A stretch of DNA of 21,072 nucleotides from a virus. This document shows, piece after piece, positions 9,276 through 15,793 of this stretch; within the stretch, counting starts at the first letter, position 1, and the number at the start of each line of letters is the position of its first letter. The stretch lies in IMG/VR virus record IMGVR_UViG_3300049846_003385, positions 1-21,072 of that record. One strand, written 5' to 3'. The position numbers and the translations under genes were made by a program. The notes under the pieces were generated by a model. It saw nothing but the letters and a program-made list of their open reading frames with translations, was not told the origin of the DNA and did no database searches.

Positions 9276-9866
9276 ATGGCAAAGAGCACAGGGAAGAGCT
9301 GGTATAAAGAAGGAGTGGTGCAAATCAGCAAGTCAAGAGCACCCATTTCTTTCAGAAGTGGCTGGGAGTATGAATTTGCCCTTCTTCTTGAAGAAGACAA
9401 GACTGTGGTGTCGGTAGAATACGAGACTCTGCAAATCCCATACATTTCAAATAAGCGTTCCCAGAAAAGAAAAATATATATACCAGATTTCCTTGTTCAG
9501 TATACCGATGGAACTAAAAAAGTAATAGAAATAAAAAGAACGGATAGAGTCAATTCAAAACTCGTACAAACAAAGAAGCAAGCAGCAGAAGCATATTTGA
9601 ATTCTTTAAACCCACCAATAGCCTATGAATTATGGTCAAAAATAGAATTGACGAACTATAGAAAGATTATTGAGGCGAGCATTGGAAAAAAAGTAAGTAT
9701 TCCAAAACTTAAGTCCAGATCCAAGAAAAGAAAGTCTCACAGTAAAACACTTTCGGTTAAAAAAGTAAAGAAGAAAGTCGCCACTGACATTCTCTTGTCC
9801 AGCCAGCAAAGATTACTTCTTGAGACACATAAAAAATGCAAAACGAAATCAAAAGTAAAGAAGTAA
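9276..9866 (+). CDS. gp4/TnsA-like PD-(D/E)XK nuclease, probable head completion protein
   Basis: This 196-residue protein has the ordered PD-(D/E)XK signature: SFRSGWEYEF with E31, VEYETLQIPY near residues 47-56, RKIYIPDF with D71, and VIEIKR with E85 and K87. The MAKSTGKSW start and the FRSxWE/PDF/EIK order resemble T4 gp4, a nuclease needed for head completion, and the TnsA N-terminal fold (family knowledge from memory). In T4-like phages this protein acts at the packaged DNA/portal end. After about residue 140 there is a strongly basic Lys/Arg tail, probably for DNA binding. There is no Shine-Dalgarno. It overlaps the next gene by 31 nt. The homing endonuclease at 17178 has a similar catalytic domain. 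Nuclease fold is well supported; the head-completion role is moderately so. Confidence 0.78.
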   Translation: MAKSTGKSWYKEGVVQISKSRAPISFRSGWEYEFALLLEEDKTVVSVEYETLQIPYISNKRSQKRKIYIPDFLVQYTDGTKKVIEIKRTDRVNSKLVQTKKQAAEAYLNSLNPPIAYELWSKIELTNYRKIIEASIGKKVSIPKLKSRSKKRKSHSKTLSVKKVKKKVATDILLSSQQRLLLETHKKCKTKSKVKK

Positions 9867-10426
9867 TTCTCGGATTAGACATAAGCAGTAGAAATGTTGG
9901 GGTTTCTGTTTTTGGTAAAGAAGCGGGTGAGTTGCTCGATCTTTTTGCCGTTGTATTACCAAAACAAACTATTACCGAGTATAAGGATATGTTTGAGAAA
10001 ATAGAATATTTTTCTAATGAAATTTGTAACCGCTTCAAAAACCAAAATTGGATTCCTGTTGAAGTTCGTGTTGAAGCAAATGCAAAGGCTTTTTCTGGTG
10101 GTGCAACTACTGCACAAACAATGTTTGTATTAGCGAAAATGAATGCATTAGTTGTTTATTGGTTCTGGCAAAGGTATCCAAAAGCAACAATAAAAGAGAT
10201 ACAAGTTTCAACGGCAAGAAAAAAAATAGGTTTTAAACAATCAAAGACCACTGGTAAAAAAATTAAAGAACAGGTGTTTGATTTCGTAATAGCAAACTAC
10301 TCAAAAACTATTGAATCTTTTCTACCAACAAAGATATTAAAATCTGGACCAAATAAAGGTGCTAAAGTTTACGATGAACATGCCAAAGATATGGTAGATG
10401 CTTTTGTCATTGGTAAAGGAGTTTAA
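9836..10426 (+). CDS. RuvC-like Holliday junction resolvase (RNase H fold)
   Basis: This 196-residue protein is close to the RuvC family length. The acidic active-site residues are in the expected order: D15 in ILGLDISSRNVGVSVF, E80 in VRVEANAKAF, and D185/D188 in EHAKDMVDAFVIG. The family cuts four-way DNA junctions. In a phage it would resolve recombination and replication branches before packaging, a job done in T4 itself by the unrelated endonuclease VII. A basic stretch at about residues 126-146 fits DNA binding. The start overlaps the upstream nuclease gene by 31 nt, and the gene ends one base before the next ATG, so the three are likely translated together. The RNase H fold is clear; the exact substrate is inferred. 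Confidence 0.85.
   Translation: MQNEIKSKEVILGLDISSRNVGVSVFGKEAGELLDLFAVVLPKQTITEYKDMFEKIEYFSNEICNRFKNQNWIPVEVRVEANAKAFSGGATTAQTMFVLAKMNALVVYWFWQRYPKATIKEIQVSTARKKIGFKQSKTTGKKIKEQVFDFVIANYSKTIESFLPTKILKSGPNKGAKVYDEHAKDMVDAFVIGKGV
10418..10421 (+). promoter_or_regulatory. Shine-Dalgarno GGAG deciding the start at 10428
   Basis: GGAG lies 6 nt before the ATG at 10428, in the last codons of the RuvC-like gene. It favours this start over a TTG ten codons further upstream in the same frame. Confidence 0.75.
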
Positions 10427-10427
10427 G

Positions 10428-10688
10428 ATGGATTTAACAAAAAAACAAAAACTGCAATTCACCACAGAGTTTGAACTAGAAAAAGGTATTCATGAAATAC
10501 TCTCGGAGGTGTATCATGAAGAAAAATATGATGGTGTCATCGAGATCGAGTGGGGTCATAAAGCAAAAAGTGGAAAATTATTGGAATTGTGGGTTAAAGG
10601 TAATAAGATACCAGCAGTCCCAGCACGACGCAAGGAACAAGCAGTTTATTTTCACGTTTCAAGAGAAAAGGGCGTTAAGAAAATCTAA
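10428..10688 (+). CDS. Small hypothetical protein, 86 aa
   Basis: I do not recognise this protein. I chose the ATG at 10428, not an upstream TTG at 10398, because a GGAG sits 6 nt before it and it follows the RuvC-like stop by one base. The sequence is charged, with an acidic helical first half (FELEKGIHEILSEVYHEEKY) and then strand-like segments (GVIEIEWGH, KLLELWVKG, AVYFHVSREKG). There are no Cys pairs, membrane segments or catalytic motifs. The context, between resolvase and primase, suggests an accessory role in DNA metabolism. That is guilt by association only. Confidence 0.7.
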   Translation: MDLTKKQKLQFTTEFELEKGIHEILSEVYHEEKYDGVIEIEWGHKAKSGKLLELWVKGNKIPAVPARRKEQAVYFHVSREKGVKKI

Positions 10689-10726
10689 TCTGTATTGCTT
10701 GCTACTTAAGACGAACCATAAACTGG

Positions 10727-10740
10727 TTATTGTGCAATAA
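10727..10740 (+). promoter_or_regulatory. Small inverted repeat ending 1 nt before the ATG at 10742
   Basis: TTATT (10727-10731) and AATAA (10736-10740) pair around GTGC; as DNA the repeat extends to TTATTG/CAATAA. It ends one base before the primase ATG, and no Shine-Dalgarno is visible. The stem is short and all A-T, so it is the weakest member of the start-abutting hairpins in this window. Confidence 0.35.
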
Positions 10741-10741
10741 G

Positions 10742-11827
10742 ATGTTTACAAAATCTGAGGCGATACATTTTATAGAAAAATGTTTTGGAGAGGCATTACT
10801 ATCGAATTCTGGTCTTAATGCAAATGTAGTATGTCCTTTTTGTAAAAGAGAAAAGGGAATAAATTATTCAAACAAAAAATTAGTTATCAGAACTAGCGAT
10901 TTTGCTCTCCATTGCTGGAGATGTGGATATAAAAGCCGAGGTTTGTTTGGCTTACTCTATAAGTTTAGACGTTCTTTTCTTGAAGAATATAAGCTTAATT
11001 TTGAAAACGATTTAAAGCGCGAAGGTCTTATTAAGAAATTTGTAGCTACAGTTGAATCAAACGAATATAGAGAAAAGATACTAAGCTATAATAAGGAACC
11101 CACAAAAGAAAAGACTAATGTATTGCCAGTAGGCTTTAGATTACTTAATTCTCAGCCATATGGAAAAAGGGAAAAGTTAATTTTTGACGAAGCTTTGAAG
11201 TATCTTTTTAATAGAAAAATTACAGAGCAACAAATTGTTGACAACAATTTGGGTGTTGTTTCGTGGTTTGAAACGACGCAGGAATTCGTTAAATTCAACA
11301 ACAGAATTATGATTCCTTCTTTTGACAGGGATGCGTTGGCGAGCTTTTACACTACGAGAACAATTTTGAAAGATGTTTTGCCGCGATATTCAAATTCTGG
11401 TCATTCAAATGAAATTGTATTCAATTCTTTTTTCATCAACAGTTCATTAAAAGAACTAACGCTTGTTGAGGGTCCATTTGATTATATTTGTAGCCCATAT
11501 GAAAACACAATACCTCTTCTTGGAAGTTCAATAAGTAAACAGTCGTTAATTTATCAGTTTATTTACGAATTCAAGCCAAAATTATTAAGAATTGTCTTGG
11601 ATAAAAATGAGCTAATAAAGGCAAATAAGGTGGCAACAGAATTGTATTTGACGTGCGAACCAGAAACCACAATATTGATTGGAAATATTAATCATCCTGT
11701 TGCCAAAGATTTTGCAGAGATTCAAGATTTATCAAATCGTCTTGCGGAACCAAGTGATGTTTCTGAAACGATTTGGCACCCATTGTCTATTAAAGACAAA
11801 CTATTACTGAAAGTACAAAACCGATGA
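10742..11827 (+). CDS. DnaG-type DNA primase (zinc finger plus TOPRIM)
   Basis: The protein has 361 residues from the ATG at 10742; a TTG at 10730 is a less likely start. An N-terminal zinc finger has C31-x2-C34 (CPFCKREKG) and C58-x2-C61 (HCWRCGYKS), as in DnaG-like primases that read template DNA. A middle segment (NRIMIPSFDRD...FYTTRTI, about residues 187-208) matches the region before the catalytic core in phage primases. The TOPRIM core is visible as LVEGPFDYI (E243, D247), RIVLDKNE (D287) and AKDF (D323). The usual DxD appears as D-K-N, so the metal site is somewhat divergent. It would make RNA primers for lagging-strand synthesis. Its stop overlaps the next start (ATGA), giving translational coupling to the recombination ATPase. 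No helicase domain is attached. Confidence 0.85.
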   Translation: MFTKSEAIHFIEKCFGEALLSNSGLNANVVCPFCKREKGINYSNKKLVIRTSDFALHCWRCGYKSRGLFGLLYKFRRSFLEEYKLNFENDLKREGLIKKFVATVESNEYREKILSYNKEPTKEKTNVLPVGFRLLNSQPYGKREKLIFDEALKYLFNRKITEQQIVDNNLGVVSWFETTQEFVKFNNRIMIPSFDRDALASFYTTRTILKDVLPRYSNSGHSNEIVFNSFFINSSLKELTLVEGPFDYICSPYENTIPLLGSSISKQSLIYQFIYEFKPKLLRIVLDKNELIKANKVATELYLTCEPETTILIGNINHPVAKDFAEIQDLSNRLAEPSDVSETIWHPLSIKDKLLLKVQNR

Positions 11828-14800
11828 AAATAGCACATTTAGCAGATATTCATATTAGAGGAACGGAAAGAATACCTGAATATAGGACTGTTTTTTCAAG
11901 CCTTTATAAATCGCTTAATAGATCCAATATAGATCTGATTATTATTGCTGGGGATATCTTTCATACAAAAACACAAAACATCACTCCCGAAGGGATTGAG
12001 TTGATTGCTGAATTTTTTATCAACCTTGCCAATATCGCAGAAACTCATATTTTGCTAGGAAATCATGATGGAAATTTAAAAAACGAACAATCACAGGACG
12101 TTATTAGCCCCATTGTTCAGTTAATAAATAATAAAAATCTTGTACTCCATAAGCAAACAGAGAGTGTGGCTATAGGCGATATGGAATTTTACTTTTATTC
12201 CCTTTTTGATAAAAAGGGCTGGGAGACACTTCAAGTGCAGCAAACAAGGAAGCCGAATGTTTGTGTTTTTCATGGTTCTGTTTTGGGCTGCATAGCAGAT
12301 AATGGATTTGCACTCACAGAACATGCCGAAGTTGAACCTTGGTTTTTTTCTAAGTTCGATTTCAGCTTACTTGGAGACATTCACAAAAGACAAAGTATTG
12401 GAAAGAATAATCGTGTCCACTATGCTGGCTCACTTATTCAGCAAAATTTTGGAGAAGAGTTGGAAAAGGGTTATTTGGTTTGGGATATAAAATCTCGTGA
12501 TGATTTTGCCGTCAATTTTGTTAAGTTGCCAAACCCAAATCCATTTATTACAATAGATTGGGAGACTGATTTACAAACAACAAAGAATAAGATTTTCGAG
12601 GCATTCAAAACAAATCAATGCCAAGCTGGCTGGAAACTAAAGATTAAAAGCCAGGTTCAGTTAACAGAAAATGATAAACAAAGTTTGCTGTTATACGCAA
12701 ATACAAAGCTTGATGCAAAAAAAGTAGAATTTGATGAAAAAGTCCTATTCTCGGTTGGAGACGTGGAGATTGATGGAGAAACTCTTTCAAAAGAAGAGTT
12801 AAAAACAAACAAAGAAAAGATTAAGGATCTTTATGAGTCGTTTGTAAAACAAAACAAAACCTCCCAAAAAACTATTGATTTAGAAAAGGCGAAACTAAAA
12901 GTAGATGAATATGTCGGCAAGCTTGATATTGATACAACATCTCAAGTAAGAGATGCGATCATTCGAATTGAAAATTTCGAATTTGATAATGTTTTTGCTT
13001 ATGGTCCTTCTAATAAAGTTAATTTTAATAAATTGGATGGCTTAGTTGGAATCCTTGGAAAAAACAGAATTGGCAAATCGAGCCTTATTGGTTCGGTAGC
13101 ACTGACACTCTACAATATTACGGACAGAGCACCAGTCAAATCTGCCTTTGTTGTAAACAACAAAGAGAAAGAAGCTTGCATGAGGATGCAGATAAATTTA
13201 TCTGGGCAAAGATACTTGATCGAAAGAAGAATAGAAAAACAAATCCCCAAAAAACAAAAGAAGGCATTAGAAGACGAAGATAAGGCGCTGACCTCTTTAA
13301 AATTATTTAAGCTAGATAAGCAGGGAACCCAATATGAGTTAAACAATCAAAATTCTGTGACAAGAACCGACACAGAAAAAGTCCTAAGAAACATAATAGG
13401 AACCCCAGAAGATTTTTTATTTACATCGTTGAGTTCCCAAGGGCAAATGAATGCGTTTATTAATTCTGGGGCTACCTACCGAAAAGAATTACTTAATAGA
13501 TTTTTAGATCTAGACATCTTCAAGTCTCTTTATACGCTTGTAAATGAAGACTATAACCTTTTGAAAAAAGGATCTCTAAAAGACTATAATCCAATTTCAT
13601 TAGAAGAAAGAGTTAAAGAACTCGAAGCAGAGTTAGAAATAAAGAGAGTCTTCTTGCAAGACAAAGAACAAGAACTATCTTCAATTGAAGAAGAAATATC
13701 TTCTTTGCCAGATTCAAAGGAATATGACCAACTTCATTCCAATCTCTTCTCTCTGAAAACGGCTGTCGAAAAAAAGAATCAAGAGTTAAGCTCTAAAAAA
13801 CAAGAGCTAGATTCTATACGGGTTGTATTAGAACAGACAAAATTGAAAAAAGAATCACTTCTAAAAACATTAAAAGAGAGTACAGAATCTTTAAATGAAA
13901 TTCAATCAGAAGTTAAGGCTCTTGAGTCTGAACTAAGTGAGCTTCAAAAGTTTAAAGAAAAATATTTGCTACTTCAGAAAGATATTGAGTCTTCAAAAAA
14001 ACTAGTCAAAAAACTAGACATCGTTCCATGCGGAGACATGTTTCCAACTTGTGTTTATATAAAAGATGCACATGATTCTAAAAAGAATTTAGAACTTCTA
14101 CAAAAGGAATTATTAGCACTTGCTTTTGATGATGAAAATTTTATGGCAAAGAAATCAATCTTAAGAGAATTGAAGGATCTTTTAGAAAAAGAAAACATGG
14201 CACAAGTGACACTAAAAAATCAGTATGACACTTGTGAACGCAAAGAGTATGACTATAAAATCCAAATTGGAATAAAGGAAACTCAGATTCAGTCAATAGA
14301 AAATGATTGTGTTTTACTCAACGAGAGATTGAAAGAGTGTGCAGATAAATGCGCTTCCATGCATTCTCTATTGGGAATCCATGAAATGAGAGAGGAAAAA
14401 ATTAAATTTCGCAAGGAAAAGCAGCGCGAAATAAATACGATATCGATTGACATAGGAAGGTTATTATCAGAAAAAGAGATGGCTGAACACGATTTAGTTT
14501 CAAAAAAACAAGACCATGATCAATTAGAAATTTTGGAGACTATTTTGGCGGCATTTTCAAAAAATGGAATACCAGCCATGCTTCTTAACACACAATTGCC
14601 ATCAATTAACAAGATTGTAAATGATTATCTTTCTGGAATAGTTGACTTCAAGTTGAAGTTTGTTACAGAAGTCGGAGTCAATACTCTCGATATTTATATC
14701 GAGGATACAAAACCGAGAAGGGTAATTGAACTTGCTTCTGGTATGGAGAAAATGATTTCGTCTCTTGCTGTTAGAGCCGCATTAATGCAGCTTACCCCGC

Positions 14801-15015
14801 TACCAAAGCTTGATTCGCTTATTATAGATGAGGGTTTTGAAGCTCTAGATGAGGCAAATCTTCAGAATGTCATTAAGATGCTTAACAAACTAAAGCAGAA
14901 CTTTAGATCGATTATTGTGATTACTCATATCCCTCTTCTAAAAGAATACATGGATAAAATTATTGAAATACAGGTTGACAACGAGACCCATCAGTCTAAA
15001 ATATTGTATACATGA
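11824..15015 (+). CDS. SbcD-SbcC (Mre11-Rad50, gp47-gp46) single-chain fusion
   Basis: This is one 1063-residue reading frame. Residues 1-240 form a calcineurin-like Mre11/SbcD nuclease: D8-x-H10 (HLADIH), GD44 (IAGDIFH), GN80-H81-D82, H150 (FHGS) and GD185-x-H187. Residues from about 378 form a Rad50/SbcC ATPase: Walker A GKNRIGKSS at 412-420, Q-loop-like SLSSQGQM near 535-542, long coiled coil about 592-940 with a central Cys pair C736/C743 (CGDMFPTC), signature ASGMEK at 971-976, Walker B LIIDE at 999-1003, and ITHI near 1034. In T4 these are separate gp47 and gp46, which process DNA ends for recombination-dependent replication. Here they would be made one to one. The gene is coupled by ATGA overlaps to the primase upstream and a zinc-ribbon gene downstream. 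I see no frameshift or internal stop. Confident in both domains. Confidence 0.92.
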   Translation: MKIAHLADIHIRGTERIPEYRTVFSSLYKSLNRSNIDLIIIAGDIFHTKTQNITPEGIELIAEFFINLANIAETHILLGNHDGNLKNEQSQDVISPIVQLINNKNLVLHKQTESVAIGDMEFYFYSLFDKKGWETLQVQQTRKPNVCVFHGSVLGCIADNGFALTEHAEVEPWFFSKFDFSLLGDIHKRQSIGKNNRVHYAGSLIQQNFGEELEKGYLVWDIKSRDDFAVNFVKLPNPNPFITIDWETDLQTTKNKIFEAFKTNQCQAGWKLKIKSQVQLTENDKQSLLLYANTKLDAKKVEFDEKVLFSVGDVEIDGETLSKEELKTNKEKIKDLYESFVKQNKTSQKTIDLEKAKLKVDEYVGKLDIDTTSQVRDAIIRIENFEFDNVFAYGPSNKVNFNKLDGLVGILGKNRIGKSSLIGSVALTLYNITDRAPVKSAFVVNNKEKEACMRMQINLSGQRYLIERRIEKQIPKKQKKALEDEDKALTSLKLFKLDKQGTQYELNNQNSVTRTDTEKVLRNIIGTPEDFLFTSLSSQGQMNAFINSGATYRKELLNRFLDLDIFKSLYTLVNEDYNLLKKGSLKDYNPISLEERVKELEAELEIKRVFLQDKEQELSSIEEEISSLPDSKEYDQLHSNLFSLKTAVEKKNQELSSKKQELDSIRVVLEQTKLKKESLLKTLKESTESLNEIQSEVKALESELSELQKFKEKYLLLQKDIESSKKLVKKLDIVPCGDMFPTCVYIKDAHDSKKNLELLQKELLALAFDDENFMAKKSILRELKDLLEKENMAQVTLKNQYDTCERKEYDYKIQIGIKETQIQSIENDCVLLNERLKECADKCASMHSLLGIHEMREEKIKFRKEKQREINTISIDIGRLLSEKEMAEHDLVSKKQDHDQLEILETILAAFSKNGIPAMLLNTQLPSINKIVNDYLSGIVDFKLKFVTEVGVNTLDIYIEDTKPRRVIELASGMEKMISSLAVRAALMQLTPLPKLDSLIIDEGFEALDEANLQNVIKMLNKLKQNFRSIIVITHIPLLKEYMDKIIEIQVDNETHQSKILYT

Positions 15016-15281
15016 AAGATAAATCAGTTTTTGAATCCTTTGATAATTTTGTGGTTATAAAACCAGAAAGTCATGAGGCAATTCCAATCTTTTGTCCAAT
15101 GTGTAGTTTTCCTATGAGGGACGCAGAGGATATTCTCATGTATAATGAGAAAAAATGTTGCTTTTCATGTGATACATGGTTTGTGTTACCAAACAAGGAG
15201 TATGATCCGTTGAGCGAATATGGAAAGAAATATTTAAACCATAGAAAACAACGAATGACGATTAGTTTCGATTTGAGATAG
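15012..15281 (+). CDS. Small zinc-ribbon protein, 89 aa
   Basis: This 89-residue protein has two Cys pairs in zinc-ribbon spacing: C28-x2-C31 (FCPMC) and C50-x2-C53 (CCFSC, with an extra C49). The first pair follows a short N-terminal segment. The C-terminus is basic and helical (YGKKYLNHRKQR). The ATG overlaps the stop of the SbcD-SbcC fusion (ATGA), so its translation is tied to that gene. The family is not recognised beyond the metal-binding pattern. It could be a nucleic-acid-binding or protein-interaction partner of the recombination complex, but only the coupling supports this. Confidence 0.75.
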   Translation: MKDKSVFESFDNFVVIKPESHEAIPIFCPMCSFPMRDAEDILMYNEKKCCFSCDTWFVLPNKEYDPLSEYGKKYLNHRKQRMTISFDLR

Positions 15282-15299
15282 TTATGGAAAGAAATTATC
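15277..15299 (+). promoter_or_regulatory. Hairpin directly abutting the ATG at 15300, purine-rich loop
   Basis: GATAGTT (15277-15283) pairs with AATTATC (15293-15299) over 7 positions, one of them G-U. The 9-nt loop ATGGAAAGA carries a weak Shine-Dalgarno-like GGAAAG. The 3' arm touches the start codon, and the 5' arm includes the stop of the upstream gene. The pairing is observed; display of the purine run in the loop is an inferred function. Confidence 0.5.
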
Positions 15300-15743
15300 A
15301 TGGCTCAAGTAAAGAACTTTTTTACATATCAAATATTAGCGAATGTTTTACAGGAACAAAGTGGTCAAGATGGCAGGAAATCTCATTACATGAAATTTGA
15401 AGCCATGGATGATGGCTTAATTAAAGTTTGTCATCAATGCATCGTGTCTGCTGGACACCAATCCGTAAGGATTGAAATGCAGAGAAAATGGCTCGAAGAT
15501 GCGGTTTCAGATATAAAGCGCAAGATACCTTTGATTGAAGAAGGTTATAAGAAGGCCATCGAAACTAGAGAGTCGCTGCTATCACTCAGCCCACAACCAT
15601 ACAAGGAATCCCCAGCAAAAACAGTTAAAATTTCCCTTTTAGAGAATTCAATACAGGAAGTATCTGAACCACTTTCATATCAAGTTTACAACCCAAATAA
15701 GACATCAGTATACAAGGTTTTTGCACTTTTAAAGGTTTCTTAA
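15300..15743 (+). CDS. Hypothetical protein, 147 aa
   Basis: No family is recognised. The first half is mixed, with a Cys pair C44-x2-C47 (VCHQC) near residue 45 but no matching second pair. A long amphipathic helix follows (RKWLEDAVSDIKRKIPLIEE and on, about residues 83-115). The C-terminal third is beta-like (KTVKISLLE, SVYKVFALLKV). The start follows the zinc-ribbon gene by 18 nt and is directly preceded by a 7-bp hairpin with GGAAAG in its loop. It precedes the packaging genes. A role in recombination or packaging is possible from position only. Confidence 0.65.
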   Translation: MAQVKNFFTYQILANVLQEQSGQDGRKSHYMKFEAMDDGLIKVCHQCIVSAGHQSVRIEMQRKWLEDAVSDIKRKIPLIEEGYKKAIETRESLLSLSPQPYKESPAKTVKISLLENSIQEVSEPLSYQVYNPNKTSVYKVFALLKVS

Positions 15744-15761
15744 ACAAAATCACTAGATTGA

Positions 15762-15793
15762 TGTTATAGTTACTCTAACATAACAATGTTAGA
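15762..15793 (+). promoter_or_regulatory. Two mutually exclusive hairpins over the start of the terminase ATPase paralog
   Basis: Hairpin A: TGTTAT-(A bulge)-GTTA (15762-15772) pairs with TAACATAACA (15776-15785) over 10 bp around CTC, ending exactly before the ATG at 15786. Hairpin B: TCTAACAT (15774-15781) pairs with ATGTTAGA (15786-15793) over 8 bp around AACA, with the start codon inside the stem. The two share 15774-15781 and cannot form together. No Shine-Dalgarno is visible nearby. The geometry resembles a translational switch or a repressor site, but the mechanism is inferred. Confidence 0.5.

Noticed and set aside
10398-10427. Upstream TTG start for the 86-aa gene
   Set aside because: A GGAG placed 6 nt before the ATG at 10428 and the one-base gap after the RuvC-like stop favour the shorter form.
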